In this document: in pieces, positions 25,682 to 35,144 of the stretch
Position numbering within the stretch: the stretch's first letter is position 1
Layout of the letters: every line of letters starts with the position of its first letter
Assembly (NCBI GenBank): GCA_902554995.1
Contig: CACDQT010000003.1
Coordinates: forward strand, 1-38,321
Source of the DNA: an uncultured Pelagibacteraceae bacterium
GTDB taxonomy: Bacteria > Pseudomonadota > Alphaproteobacteria > Pelagibacterales > Pelagibacteraceae
Direction of reading: 5' to 3'
DNA length: 38,321 nt
Program-made: the position numbers and the translations under genes
The notes under the pieces: model-generated
What the model saw: the letters and a program-made list of their open reading frames with translations, nothing else
Databases searched by the model: none
Told to the model about the DNA's origin: nothing

Positions 25682-26860
25682 TTATTTAAGGGCTTTTATA
25701 CCAGGAAGTTCTTTTCCTTCAAGATATTCTAAAAAAGCACCACCAGCAGTTGAAACAAAATTAAAATCTTTAATTGCATTTAGCTGATTAACAACCGCCA
25801 CAGTATCTCCTCCACCAACTACAGAAAAAATTGAGTCATTTTTATTTTTTTTAATAATTGTTTTTGCAATCTCAATACTACCTTTGGCAAAATTAGGGTT
25901 TTCAAAATAACCAGCAGGACCATTCCAAAGAACTGTTTCGCTATTTTCAATTATATTTTTTATTCTTTTAAGTGTTTTAGGTCCCACATCTAAGATTAAA
26001 TCATCATCTGTTATGTCCTTGAGATCTTTTATCTGAGCATCGTCATCTGCACTTTTGCCTATTAAAACATCTTCTGGATAAGTAAGTTCACAGAGCGCTT
26101 TTTTTGAAATTTCAAAAATTTCTTGTATTATACTTTCACAATTTTCCTCACTAATTGATTTTCCAATTTTATTACCTTTGAAGCTCAGAATATTGTTAGC
26201 CATACCTCCCACAAAGATTATGTTATTAAATTTAGGTATTAAATTTTTGATTATGTCTATTTTTGTAGAAATTTTTGATCCACCAATAATACAAGTAATT
26301 GGTTTTTTGATTTCAATAGTAACTTTTTTTAAAGCATTTACCTCAGTCTCAAATTGTAGCCCAGCAAATGATGGCAGAAATTCTGTAATTTTACATACTG
26401 AGGCATGTGTTCTATGTGAGCAAGAAAAAGCATCATTTACGAACAAATCTGCAAAACTAGCTAGGTGTTTTGAAAAATTTGAATCATTCTTTTCTTCTGC
26501 TGCATAAAATCTTATGTTTTCAAAAAAGATAACTTTCTCCTCAGGCTCTTTAAATAAATCATCTTTTTTAATTTTTAAAATGTCCTCACTTATAAAGTTG
26601 ACTTTAGTTTGTATCTTTTTTTCTAGACAATCACAAATTGGTTTAAGGGAGAGATCTTTATTAAATTTACCTTTAGGGCGTCCGACATGAGAAATTATTA
26701 AAATTTTTGCATTTCTTTTTATTAAATATTCCAGAATTGGGATAATTTTGATTATTCTGGTTTCATCAACAATGTCACCATTTTTCAAAGGAACGTTTAG
26801 GTCTAATCTTAATAAAACTCTCTTATCTTTGAGATTTTCATAATCTTTAATATTGTTCAT
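25682..26860 (-). CDS. pgk: Phosphoglycerate kinase
   Basis: Interconverts 1,3-bisphosphoglycerate + ADP and 3-phosphoglycerate + ATP. It has the N-terminal LRLDLNVPL, SHVGRPKG, the substrate-binding FVNDAFSCSHRTHAS, GGSKISTK, and the C-terminal GGGDTVA nucleotide loop. Length 392 is complete. Its start codon overlaps the gap stop by one base, so the two are translated in tandem. Confidence 0.97.
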   Translation of the reverse strand: MNNIKDYENLKDKRVLLRLDLNVPLKNGDIVDETRIIKIIPILEYLIKRNAKILIISHVGRPKGKFNKDLSLKPICDCLEKKIQTKVNFISEDILKIKKDDLFKEPEEKVIFFENIRFYAAEEKNDSNFSKHLASFADLFVNDAFSCSHRTHASVCKITEFLPSFAGLQFETEVNALKKVTIEIKKPITCIIGGSKISTKIDIIKNLIPKFNNIIFVGGMANNILSFKGNKIGKSISEENCESIIQEIFEISKKALCELTYPEDVLIGKSADDDAQIKDLKDITDDDLILDVGPKTLKRIKNIIENSETVLWNGPAGYFENPNFAKGSIEIAKTIIKKNKNDSIFSVVGGGDTVAVVNQLNAIKDFNFVSTAGGAFLEYLEGKELPGIKALK

Positions 26861-27861
26861 TAAGAATTCTTATGAAGATATTCTACAATATCACACATTC
26901 TATTTGAAAAACCCCACTCATTATCGTACCAGGCGGAAATTTTTCCCATATTTTTACCCACCACTTTTGTCAAATTTTCATCTATGATGGAGGACGCAGG
27001 ATTATGATTAAAGTCGATTGATACAAGTTTTTCTTTTGTGCTTTCAAGAATTTTATTTTTTTTACTGAAGTTTTGAAATGCTGAATTAATCTTATCAATA
27101 GTAATGTCTTTTTTTGTACAAAAGACCAGTTCAATTAATGAAACATTGGGTGTAGGGACCCTCATTGCAACACCTTCCAATTTACCTTTTAGTGAAGGTA
27201 TTATCTCACCTATTGCTTTTGATGCACCTGTTGAGGTTGGCACAATAGACTGGCTAGCTGATCTAGCTCTTCTTGGGTCTTTATGAGAATTATCTAATAT
27301 TCTTTGGTCACTTGTAAAGGAATGAATTGTGGTCATAAACCCTTTTTCAATTTCGAAATTTTCGTTCAAAACATGAGCTACAGGGGCAAGACAATTTGTT
27401 GTGCAAGAAGCAGCAGATATAATCTTATCCTCTTTTTTTAATTCAGTCTCATTTACTCCATATGCAATAGTTATGTCGGCATCTTTACATGGAGCAGAAA
27501 CCACAACTTTTTTTGCACCATTATTAATATGTGTTAATAATTTTTCTTTTGAATTAAATTTACCTGTGCATTCTAAAACATAATCCACATCATATTTATT
27601 CCAATGAATATTCTTTAAATCTGTTTCTTGGCCAAATAAAATTTTATTTTTATTGATAATAATATGATTTTCATCAAAATCAATTTCCGCATTAAATTTT
27701 CCATGAATAGAATCATATTTTAAAAGAGATGAGCATGTTTCAGAATTAGTTCTATTATTAATGTATTTAATTACTATATTTTTATTTTTGTTCTCGATAA
27801 TTGATCGAACAATCATTCTTCCTATTCTTCCCATCCCATTTATTCCAACTTTAATTGTCAT
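26860..27861 (-). CDS. gap: Glyceraldehyde-3-phosphate dehydrogenase
   Basis: NAD-type GAPDH of 333 residues. NAD-binding [10 protein letters not shown] lies at the N-terminus; the catalytic cysteine is C153 in [34 protein letters not shown] and the C-terminal [12 protein letters not shown] are conserved. It overlaps tkt by 11 bases upstream and pgk by 1 base downstream. Confidence 0.97.
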   Translation of the reverse strand: MTIKVGINGMGRIGRMIVRSIIENKNKNIVIKYINNRTNSETCSSLLKYDSIHGKFNAEIDFDENHIIINKNKILFGQETDLKNIHWNKYDVDYVLECTGKFNSKEKLLTHINNGAKKVVVSAPCKDADITIAYGVNETELKKEDKIISAASCTTNCLAPVAHVLNENFEIEKGFMTTIHSFTSDQRILDNSHKDPRRARSASQSIVPTSTGASKAIGEIIPSLKGKLEGVAMRVPTPNVSLIELVFCTKKDITIDKINSAFQNFSKKNKILESTKEKLVSIDFNHNPASSIIDENLTKVVGKNMGKISAWYDNEWGFSNRMCDIVEYLHKNS

Positions 27862-29788
27862 AATTTTTTTTAATCTTTTTTACTATTATCTCTGGGCTTA
27901 ATCCAAAGTGATTATATATATCTTTATAAGGTGCACTTTTTCCAAAATCATCAATGCCAAAATTAAGTCCTTTGCTGCCAGTATATTTTTTCCAATAACC
28001 AGTTTCAGAGGCCTCTATAGAAATTACAAGCTTAGTTTCATTTAAAATTTTATTTTTGTAGACTTCACTTTGTTGATCAAATAATTCCTGGCAAGGCATT
28101 GATATTACTTTTGAGTAAATGCCATCTGTGGCTAATTTATGACTAACTTCTATCGCAAGACTAGTTTCGGATCCTGTTGCTATTATAGTTGCACTAATTC
28201 TATTACTTGTTCTTAAAACTTCATAAGCGCCAGCTAAAGATAAATTTTTTGATGATTTTTTTGTACGAATTGGATTTAAGCTTTGTCTTGTTAGGGCTAT
28301 CACGCTTGGAGAACTTTTGCTATTTAATGCCAATTGCCAACACTCAAAAGTCTCTATTAAGTCAGAAGGTCTAAAAACATTTAAATTCGGAATTGATCGT
28401 AAACTTGTTAATTGTTCTATGGGTTGATGGGTCGGTCCATCCTCTCCAAGACCAATTGAGTCATGTGTAAAAACATAAATAACTTTTTGTTTCATCATAG
28501 CCGCTAGTCTTATTGATGGCTTACAGTAATCGCTAAATATTAAAAAAGTTCCACCATAAGCAACAAGCTCACTATGAAGTGAAATACCATTCATAATACC
28601 ACACATTGCATGTTCTCTTACTCCAAAATGGATATAATTTCCTGAAAAATCATTTGATTGAATAATTTTATGATTTTTGGTTTTGGTATTATTGGATCCT
28701 GCTAAATCTGCTGATCCACCAATCAAGTTTGGAAGTTTGGATGCAATTTCCAAAAATTTTTCTGAACATTTTCTAGTAGCTATTGGTTGTAATTTTTTTA
28801 AGTAGTCTGATTTTGCTTTTTCTATTTCTGCATTAATAATATTTTTATTAAATTTTAGTGAAAATTTTTTTTTATTCTTATTAGCCTTTATAGATGCTTT
28901 TTTACCGATTGATCTCCATTGATCCATTAAGTTTTTTGGAATTTCAAAAGTATTGTGTGGCCAGTTCAATTTTTTTCTGACTAATCTTATTTCATCTTCA
29001 CCTAATGGACTGCCATGAGATGAGGCTTTACCACCCTTATTTGGGGATCCATATCCAATCGTAGTTTTACAAGAGATTGCTATAGGTTTTTTGGATTTTT
29101 GCGCTTTTTCAAGAGCCTTTGTTATTTCTTTAAAATTATGTCCATTAATTTTTAAATAGTTCCACCCATAGCTTTTAAACCTTTTTTCATGATCATCAGA
29201 GACTGCTAAGCTAGTTGGACCATCTATTGAAATTGAATTGTTATCAAAAAGTAATATCAGGTTTTTAAGTTTTAAGTGTCCAGCAAGACTTAAAGCTTCA
29301 TGGCTTATTCCCTCCATCAAGCAGCCATCACCCGCTAAAACGTAAGTTTTATGATTGATAATTTTTTTTCCCAATCTTTTTTTTAAAATTTCTTCTGAGA
29401 TTGCAAAACCAACTGCACTAGATATTCCCTGTCCTAAAGGCCCTGTTGTAGTTTCTATACCAGTGCTTGGATGATATTCGGGGTGACCTGCACATATTGA
29501 ATTAAGTTGTCTAAATTTTTTAATTTCTCTTAAAGAAATACTTTTATAACCCGTCAGATAGAGGAGCGAGTAAAGTAGCATAGAACCATGTCCTGCAGAC
29601 AGAACAAATCTATCTCTATTAATCCAATTCGGATTTTTTGGATTAAAGTTTAAGAAATCCTTAAAAAGAACAGTTGCAACATCAGCCATTCCCATTGGCA
29701 TACCTGGATGCCCAGAATTAGCTTTTTGGACAGCATCTATAGACAAAAATCTGATACAATTCGCTAATTCTTTATAAAGTTTACTCAA
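27851..29788 (-). CDS. tkt: Transketolase
   Basis: ThDP-dependent transketolase, 645 residues, complete: [18 protein letters not shown] at the N-terminus, GDGCLMEG as the ThDP/Mg motif, and GEDGPTHQP in the pyrimidine domain. It works with the transaldolase encoded at 20880 in the pentose phosphate pathway. It is the first gene of the minus-strand operon. The start is TTG with AGGA (29796-29799) seven bases before it. Confidence 0.96.
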   Translation of the reverse strand: MSKLYKELANCIRFLSIDAVQKANSGHPGMPMGMADVATVLFKDFLNFNPKNPNWINRDRFVLSAGHGSMLLYSLLYLTGYKSISLREIKKFRQLNSICAGHPEYHPSTGIETTTGPLGQGISSAVGFAISEEILKKRLGKKIINHKTYVLAGDGCLMEGISHEALSLAGHLKLKNLILLFDNNSISIDGPTSLAVSDDHEKRFKSYGWNYLKINGHNFKEITKALEKAQKSKKPIAISCKTTIGYGSPNKGGKASSHGSPLGEDEIRLVRKKLNWPHNTFEIPKNLMDQWRSIGKKASIKANKNKKKFSLKFNKNIINAEIEKAKSDYLKKLQPIATRKCSEKFLEIASKLPNLIGGSADLAGSNNTKTKNHKIIQSNDFSGNYIHFGVREHAMCGIMNGISLHSELVAYGGTFLIFSDYCKPSIRLAAMMKQKVIYVFTHDSIGLGEDGPTHQPIEQLTSLRSIPNLNVFRPSDLIETFECWQLALNSKSSPSVIALTRQSLNPIRTKKSSKNLSLAGAYEVLRTSNRISATIIATGSETSLAIEVSHKLATDGIYSKVISMPCQELFDQQSEVYKNKILNETKLVISIEASETGYWKKYTGSKGLNFGIDDFGKSAPYKDIYNHFGLSPEIIVKKIKKNYDN

Positions 29789-29843
29789 GTAATTATCCTG
29801 TCTAGACTAAGAAGATTCTATTTAATAATATAATTATATATAT
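29789..29843. promoter_or_regulatory. Divergent promoter region (tkt / coiled-coil-zapA)
   Basis: The 55-base gap between divergent operons is nearly all A/T. TATAAT occurs on the + strand (29829-29834) and, overlapping it, on the minus strand (29838-29833). No good -35 element was found for either. The + strand -10 would place the start within a few bases of the ATG at 29844, so that mRNA could be almost leaderless. Confidence 0.4.
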
Positions 29844-30167
29844 ATGAATTCTGTGATCGAAAAAGAAAAAAAACTAAATTTAGCTTTAGCAAAATTAAAA
29901 AATTTAAACTTAAAAAACCCTGACGTTAAAAAAAATATAGAGAATTTAAGTAGTCAAAAAAATCAATTAGAAATTGAAAAGCAAGAAATAGAAGAAAAAT
30001 ATAAAAATTTAATTAATGATTATAACAATTTAAGTAAAAAATTAGATGAATTACAAAACCTAGAAAAGGTGGAACAAAAAAGACAGATTGAGTTTTCTGA
30101 AAAAATTGATGAATTAAATCAAGAAACAGATATTTTGTTAAATGAAATAGATAAATGGCAAACGTAA
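29844..30167 (+). CDS. Small coiled-coil protein upstream of zapA
   Basis: A 107-residue protein, almost entirely charged helix with heptad-like leucines from about residue 8 to the end and no membrane segment. Its place directly before zapA, overlapping by 13 bases, matches the DUF4164-type coiled-coil gene seen beside zapA in other alphaproteobacteria; the family assignment is by position and shape, not by motif. A role in cell division or FtsZ-ring organisation is inferred. Confidence 0.65.
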   Translation: MNSVIEKEKKLNLALAKLKNLNLKNPDVKKNIENLSSQKNQLEIEKQEIEEKYKNLINDYNNLSKKLDELQNLEKVEQKRQIEFSEKIDELNQETDILLNEIDKWQT

Positions 30168-30601
30168 GTATTAAGTTTAACGGAAAAGAATTTTTGTTGT
30201 CTTGTGAGGACGGCCAGGAAGAGCATCTTGAAGAATTATTAATTCAAATTAATCAGAAATTTAATAATCTTAAAAATGAGCTTGGAAATCTTGGAGAGAA
30301 TAAACTTCTGTTAATCACAGCTGTTAAAGTAATGGATGAATATTATGAAACCAAAAAAAAAGTAGATCAAAAAAAGAATGAGTTGAGAGATCTCTCAAAT
30401 AAATTTAAAGAGCTTAAAACTTTAATTTATGAGTATAGAGATAAGAAAGAGCTGGAAATAAACTCACTCAATAAAGATCATCTTAAATTAAAAAATGAAA
30501 TTGAAATAAATCAAAAAAGTTATGAGAAGTTAATTGACGAAGCTGCTGATGAAATTTCAAGTTTTGTTGAAAAAGCAAATTTAGAAAATATTTCTAAGTA
30601 A
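30155..30601 (+). CDS. zapA: Cell division protein ZapA
   Basis: FtsZ-ring-associated protein. The N-terminal domain (residues 1-70) has VSIKFNGKEFLLSCEDGQEEHL and LLLITAVKVMDEY, typical of ZapA. A long coiled coil follows, making it 148 residues against about 110 for the E. coli protein. ZapA cross-links FtsZ filaments in the cytoplasm. The 5-formyl-THF cyclo-ligase gene follows after 7 bases, a common pairing. Confidence 0.87.
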   Translation: MANVSIKFNGKEFLLSCEDGQEEHLEELLIQINQKFNNLKNELGNLGENKLLLITAVKVMDEYYETKKKVDQKKNELRDLSNKFKELKTLIYEYRDKKELEINSLNKDHLKLKNEIEINQKSYEKLIDEAADEISSFVEKANLENISK

Positions 30602-30608
30602 AATTCTA

Positions 30609-31151
30609 GTGAATAAATCTGAGATCAGAAAAAAACTATTAAAAGCCAGAAAACTAAATAACAATAAAAGTTTAGTCATAAAATTTAGTAATATTGTAAA
30701 AATTTTAAAAAAAGAAAAAGTAAATAGAAAAATAATTGGTGGTTATTATCCATATAATCATGAAGTTGATTCAATTCAAATTCTAAATAAACTTGAAAAA
30801 CTTGGTTATCAAATATCATTGCCAAAAATTAAAAAAAATAATCAAATGGATTTTTTATACTGGTCAACAAAAGAGCCTCTATCAATAAATAAATATGGGA
30901 TACCTGAACCTTCATCAGATCAAATTGTCTACCCGAGTATTCTTTTAGTACCACTTGTAGCTTTTGATAATAATTTAAATAGAGTAGGTTACGGAGGTGG
31001 TTATTACGATAGGTATATTAATAAGGTAAAAAAAAACAAAAAAATTATATTAATTGGGTTAGCTTATTCTTTTCAAAAAGTAAAAAAAATACCAGCTAAC
31101 AAATATGATATGAAACTGGATTTTATTGTTACAGATAAAAATTTTATATGA
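30609..31151 (+). CDS. 5-formyltetrahydrofolate cyclo-ligase
   Basis: ATP-dependent enzyme converting 5-formyl-THF to 5,10-methenyl-THF. 180 residues; basic N-terminus (IRKKLLKAR), the ATP/folate-binding GYGGGYYDRY near residue 138, and the PANKYDMKLD ending are family features. The start is GTG. It follows zapA as in many proteobacteria, but without room for a 6S RNA gene between them. The stop overlaps the next start by 4 bases. Confidence 0.92.
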   Translation: MNKSEIRKKLLKARKLNNNKSLVIKFSNIVKILKKEKVNRKIIGGYYPYNHEVDSIQILNKLEKLGYQISLPKIKKNNQMDFLYWSTKEPLSINKYGIPEPSSDQIVYPSILLVPLVAFDNNLNRVGYGGGYYDRYINKVKKNKKIILIGLAYSFQKVKKIPANKYDMKLDFIVTDKNFI

Positions 31152-31951
31152 GAATTTTATTTTTGGGAGATGTTGTAGGGAACTCAGGTTGTTCGAAAAT
31201 ATTGAATAATCTTTTAAGCCAAAAAGAATTAAATAAGATTGATTTTGTAATCGTCAATGGAGAAAATGCAGCTGAGGCAGGAGTTGGATTAACAAAAGAA
31301 ATCTGTGAGGATTTTTTTAAATGTGGTGTTGATGTCATTACTACTGGTAATCATGTTTGGGATCAAAAAGATATTATGAAATATATCGATAATGAAAATA
31401 GGTTACTTCGCCCAAAAAATTTATTTGAGCCAGCACCAGGTAAAGGATTTGAAGTTTTTCAAAATGAAAAAAATGTAAAAATCGGTGTTTTAAATTTAAT
31501 GGGAAATGTTTTTATGAAAAAATGCGATGACGTATTTGAGATTTCAGAAAAATTTTTAAAAGAACACAAACTAAAAGAGGATTATGATTTTCTAGTTGTT
31601 GATTTTCATGGAGAAATTACTAGCGAAAAAAATGCGATAGGGTATTTTTTTGATGGTAAAGCTACTCTTGTAGTTGGAACACATACACACATTCCAACAA
31701 ATGATGCAAGAATTTTGAAAAATGGGACAGCTTATCAAACTGATGCAGGTATGTGTGGTGATTATGACTCAGTTATTGGAATGAATAAAGATAACTCTTT
31801 AAACAGATTTATGAAAAAAGAGTCAACCAAACATTATCCAGCAACTGGTGATGCTACTTTAAGTGGAGTAATTGTTGATTGTGATATAAAAACTGGTTTA
31901 GCAAATAAAATTGATAGCTATGTTTTTGGAGGTCAGCTAAAGAATACTTAA
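31148..31951 (+). CDS. ymdB: YmdB-type metallophosphoesterase (TIGR00282 family)
   Basis: Calcineurin-like phosphoesterase of 267 residues. Metal-site motifs are FLGDVVGNSG (residue 5 on), NGENAA, GNHVWD, DFHGE and GTHTHIPT. Relatives in Bacillus and Deinococcus hydrolyse cyclic nucleotides or affect RNA turnover; the physiological substrate here is unknown. It overlaps the folate gene by 4 bases and precedes yebC by 7. Confidence 0.9.
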   Translation: MRILFLGDVVGNSGCSKILNNLLSQKELNKIDFVIVNGENAAEAGVGLTKEICEDFFKCGVDVITTGNHVWDQKDIMKYIDNENRLLRPKNLFEPAPGKGFEVFQNEKNVKIGVLNLMGNVFMKKCDDVFEISEKFLKEHKLKEDYDFLVVDFHGEITSEKNAIGYFFDGKATLVVGTHTHIPTNDARILKNGTAYQTDAGMCGDYDSVIGMNKDNSLNRFMKKESTKHYPATGDATLSGVIVDCDIKTGLANKIDSYVFGGQLKNT

Positions 31952-31958
31952 TTAGTTT

Positions 31959-32681
31959 ATGGCAGGACATTCTCATTGGGCAGGAATAAAACATAAAAAA
32001 GGTAAAGCCGATAAGCAAAGATCTAAAATTTTTTCAAAGTTGTCAAAAGAAATTACTGTTGCAGCAAAACTTGGGGATAAAGATCCAGCAATGAATCCAA
32101 GACTAAGATCTGCGATTCAAGCTGCAAGATCAGCAAATATGCCCAAAGAAAATATAGAAAGAGCGATTGACAAATCTTCAGTTAGCACCGAGTCAAATTT
32201 TGAAAATTTAAGATATGAAGGCTTTGGACCAGAAAAAGTAGCAGTAATAATAGAAGCATTAACAGATAATAAAAATAGAACAGCGTCCAGCATTAGAACA
32301 ATTTTTCAAAAATCTGGTGGCAATCTAGGAACCCAAGGTTCTGCTTCTCATAATTTTAATCAATTAGGAATAATAAAGATCGATAAAAAAGAGGTTTCTG
32401 ATGATCAAATTTTTGAGCTAGCTACCAATGCTGGAGCTGATGAATGTAAATCGGAAAATGATTTTCACGAAATACAATGTCCTGTTAGTGAAATTTATAA
32501 TGTTAAGAAAGAATTGGAAAAAGAAATTACTAATTTCATCTCAACAGAAATTGAATGGGTGCCACTTAATAGTGTAAAAATTTCTAAAGAAAAAAATGAA
32601 GATTTAATAAATTTCTTTGAATTACTTGAAGACAATGATGATGTGCAAAATGTTTATTCTAATGCTGAATTTATAAATTAA
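31959..32681 (+). CDS. yebC: YebC/PmpR family protein (TACO1-like)
   Basis: 240 residues beginning with the invariant MAGHSHWAGIKHKKGKAD. RSAIQAARSANMPKENIERAI and the GGNLGTQGSASHNF segment are conserved. Members act as DNA-binding regulators or, as shown recently for this family, help translation of proline-rich stretches. In many proteobacteria yebC lies directly before ruvC, as here (3 bases). Confidence 0.95.
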   Translation: MAGHSHWAGIKHKKGKADKQRSKIFSKLSKEITVAAKLGDKDPAMNPRLRSAIQAARSANMPKENIERAIDKSSVSTESNFENLRYEGFGPEKVAVIIEALTDNKNRTASSIRTIFQKSGGNLGTQGSASHNFNQLGIIKIDKKEVSDDQIFELATNAGADECKSENDFHEIQCPVSEIYNVKKELEKEITNFISTEIEWVPLNSVKISKEKNEDLINFFELLEDNDDVQNVYSNAEFIN

Positions 32682-32684
32682 ATT

Positions 32685-33179
32685 ATGTTAATAATTGGTA
32701 TAGATCCTGGAATTTCTGGTTCAATTTGTTTTTTAGATAATGGAAAAATCCTAGATGTTATTGAAATGCCCGTAATGACAGATGGTAAAAAAAATAAAAA
32801 ACAAGTAAATGGCTCTCAAGTTTATAATGAAGTTACCAAAAGAATAAAACAATTTGAAAAAAATCAAATTAGAGTTGTTATTGAACACGTTTCTGCAATG
32901 CCTGGTCAAGGTGTTACTAGTATGTTTAATTTTGGACAATCGTTTGGAATTTTAAAGGGTATTTGCACCGCGATGCAATTGCCTATGTATTTTGTAAGGC
33001 CCGCAAAATGGAAAAAATATTTTAATCTTTTAAATTCTGAGAAAGATGCCAGCAGGACAAGAGCAATAGAAATATTTCCTTATTTTTCCTCTCAATTATC
33101 AAGAAAGAAAGATTCAAACAAAGCTGATGCGATTTTGATAGCAAGTTTTTATCATGAAACTTACAAAATTGACGAATAG
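32685..33179 (+). CDS. RuvC-fold Holliday junction nuclease, atypical
   Basis: RNase H-like nuclease in the genomic place of ruvC (after yebC, before tolQ), 164 residues. Acidic residues fit a RuvC active site: D7 (GIDPG), E67 (VIEHV) and D148 (KADAILIA). However, the position of the third RuvC aspartate (D138 in E. coli) reads N145 by eye, and the middle (HVSAMPGQGVTSMFNFGQ) is unlike canonical RuvC and closer to phage or poxvirus-type resolvases. No ruvA or ruvB follows. It probably resolves branched DNA; whether it is an orthologue or a replacement is open. Confidence 0.72.
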   Translation: MLIIGIDPGISGSICFLDNGKILDVIEMPVMTDGKKNKKQVNGSQVYNEVTKRIKQFEKNQIRVVIEHVSAMPGQGVTSMFNFGQSFGILKGICTAMQLPMYFVRPAKWKKYFNLLNSEKDASRTRAIEIFPYFSSQLSRKKDSNKADAILIASFYHETYKIDE

Positions 33180-33229
33180 CTTTAAATATTCAGACAAAAT
33201 CATGACACATTTAAGTGTGAGAAGACGAT

Positions 33230-33904
33230 ATGGAAGCTGATATCACGTCTCAAGCAGTTGGACTAGCCTCAAGTGCTGATTTTTCTCTGATAAATTTATT
33301 TATTAGAGCTGACATAATTGTTAAGTCAGTTATCATAATGTTAATTGCTTGTTCTATATATTCATGGGCAGTAATAATTGAAAAATATAGATTGTTTAAA
33401 AAAATAAATCAATCTACCGAAGAGTTTGAAACAAAGTTTTGGAATTCTAAATCTGCGGAAACTTTTTACAATAATCTACCAGCAAACGTTCAAGACCCGA
33501 TGGCTTTAATATTTAAAGATGCGATGCAAAACTTATTGAAGAGAAGATCCAGAACAGACTTAAATAATAGAATGACCACAATGTTAGAGACGGGTATTGA
33601 AAAACAAATATCAAAAATCACTAAAGGTTTTACTTTTTTAGCAACAGTTGGATCAACAGCTCCATTCATAGGCCTATTCGGAACAGTTTGGGGAATTATG
33701 AACTCTTTTCAATCTATAGCAATTTCAAGAAATACCAGTTTGGCAATTGTTGCACCTGGAATAGCTGAAGCACTATTCGCAACTGCGCTAGGTCTATTAG
33801 CAGCAATACCTGCGGTTGTCGCATATAATAAATTCAATAATGACTCAATTAAGTATTCCCAAAAATTAGAAAATTTCTCAAAAAGATTTTTAACGATTAT
33901 CTAA
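33230..33904 (+). CDS. tolQ: Tol-Pal system proton channel subunit TolQ
   Basis: Inner-membrane motor protein, 224 residues with three helices (about 25-45, 130-150 and 165-190). FLATVGSTAPFIGLFGTVWG and the APGIAEALFATALGLLAAIPA stretch are ExbB/TolQ hallmarks. With TolR it uses the proton gradient to energise TolA during envelope constriction. It begins the tol operon after a 50-base gap; GAGAAG precedes the ATG. Confidence 0.96.
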   Translation: MEADITSQAVGLASSADFSLINLFIRADIIVKSVIIMLIACSIYSWAVIIEKYRLFKKINQSTEEFETKFWNSKSAETFYNNLPANVQDPMALIFKDAMQNLLKRRSRTDLNNRMTTMLETGIEKQISKITKGFTFLATVGSTAPFIGLFGTVWGIMNSFQSIAISRNTSLAIVAPGIAEALFATALGLLAAIPAVVAYNKFNNDSIKYSQKLENFSKRFLTII

Positions 33905-33905
33905 A

Positions 33906-34322
33906 ATGGCTTTTAAATTAAATCGTTCATCAAAAGAACCAATGAGCGAAATAAATGTAACACCATTTGTGGATGTAATGTTGGTGCTTTTAATTATTTT
34001 TATGGTTACCGCCCCTTTGTTAACAGTAGGAGTTCAGGTTGATTTACCAGAAAGTTCTGCCGACTCTCTTCCTGAGGAAGCTGAACCACTGACTTTGACA
34101 ATAAACTCTAAAGGTGAAATTTATATTCAAGAGTCAAAAGTTGAATATGAAAAAATAATAGCAAAAGTCTTAGCGGTATCAAAGAATAGAACTGATACAA
34201 GAATTTATGTAAGGGGTGATAAAACAATTAATTATGGAAGAGTATTGGAAATTATGGGCTTACTATCTGGGTCTGGTTTTACCAAAGTAGCACTTATATC
34301 TGAACCATATAAAGAAAGGTAA
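33906..34322 (+). CDS. tolR: Tol-Pal system protein TolR
   Basis: ExbD/TolR protein of 138 residues: one N-terminal helix preceded by MSEINVTPFVDVMLVLL, whose Asp in FVDVMLVLLI is the proton-carrying residue, then a periplasmic domain. It forms the stator/motor with TolQ, one base upstream; tolA follows after 3 bases. Confidence 0.96.
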   Translation: MAFKLNRSSKEPMSEINVTPFVDVMLVLLIIFMVTAPLLTVGVQVDLPESSADSLPEEAEPLTLTINSKGEIYIQESKVEYEKIIAKVLAVSKNRTDTRIYVRGDKTINYGRVLEIMGLLSGSGFTKVALISEPYKER

Positions 34323-34325
34323 GAA

Positions 34326-35135
34326 GTGAATAGAAGTATAATTATATCTTCTGTATCACATCTATTTTTAATAATGATTACAGCTTTTAGTTTACCTTTC
34401 TTAGCTAAAAAACCAATTGATCTTCCCCCGGTAGTATCTGTAGAATTAATACAGATCACAGATAAAACCAATATTCCATACGCACCTAAGGCAAAAAAAA
34501 TTATAGAAAAAATTAAAGAGAAAGAAAAAAAGTTGGTATCTGAACAAGCTCCCCCAAAAAAAGTAAAAAAAATTAAACCAGATGCGGTTCCATTACCAGA
34601 TGATAAGCTTAAAAAGGTTGAGAAAATAAAAGAAGATAAACAAAATCCAGAAAAAATTGACACCGAAGTTAAGCAAGTTTCTGAATTTGAAAAAAAAGAG
34701 TTATTCGATCCAAATAATATTGCAGCCTTAATCGACAAATCTAAAGTTGAAAGTGCTGAAACGATAAAAAAAAATAACAAAATTACACAAGATCAAAAAA
34801 AGAATGTTGAGAATGCAGGTTTATCTTTAAGTGAAGAGGATGCTTTAAAAGCTCAAATATTTGGTTGTTGGAGTATTCCTTTAGGTCTGCCTTACAATGA
34901 AAATTTATTAGTGAGAATTAAACTTCAACTGAATCCAGATGGAACAATTCAAGATTCAGAGATTTTGGATCATGCAAGAATGAATAAACCTGGTCAAGGT
35001 TTTTACAAGGTTTTAGCAGAAAGTGCTTTAAGAGCAATAAAATTATGCCAACCTTTAAGAGTTCCAACAACTGGTTATGAAAGATGGAAAGAATTACAAT
35101 TAAATTTTGATGCAAGAGAAATGTTAGAGGGATAG
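34326..35135 (+). CDS. tolA: Tol-Pal system protein TolA
   Basis: 269 residues: a short cytoplasmic start, one membrane helix (about 5-25), a long Lys/Glu/Pro-rich periplasmic stalk (about 50-165) and a C-terminal globular domain with FGCWSIPLG and LCQPLRVP typical of alphaproteobacterial TolA. It spans the periplasm to reach Pal/TolB. The start is GTG, 3 bases after the tolR stop. The stalk is shorter than in E. coli (421 residues in total there). Confidence 0.88.
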   Translation: MNRSIIISSVSHLFLIMITAFSLPFLAKKPIDLPPVVSVELIQITDKTNIPYAPKAKKIIEKIKEKEKKLVSEQAPPKKVKKIKPDAVPLPDDKLKKVEKIKEDKQNPEKIDTEVKQVSEFEKKELFDPNNIAALIDKSKVESAETIKKNNKITQDQKKNVENAGLSLSEEDALKAQIFGCWSIPLGLPYNENLLVRIKLQLNPDGTIQDSEILDHARMNKPGQGFYKVLAESALRAIKLCQPLRVPTTGYERWKELQLNFDAREMLEG

Positions 35136-35144
35136 AATATTTTA

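Noticed and set aside
26178-26507. 109-residue open frame antisense to pgk
   Set aside because: Shadow of pgk; no motif and no ribosome binding site.
30602-30608. 6S RNA gene between zapA and the 5-formyl-THF cyclo-ligase gene
   Set aside because: Common elsewhere at this place, but only seven bases are available here.
33206-33223. Small inverted repeat (CACA...TGTG) before tolQ
   Set aside because: A 4-5 base stem with no second copy; not enough for an operator or terminator.
34232-34780. 182-residue open frame antisense to tolR/tolA
   Set aside because: Its residues mirror the Lys/Glu/Pro-rich codons of tolA; no start signal or domain, and the + strand genes are certain.
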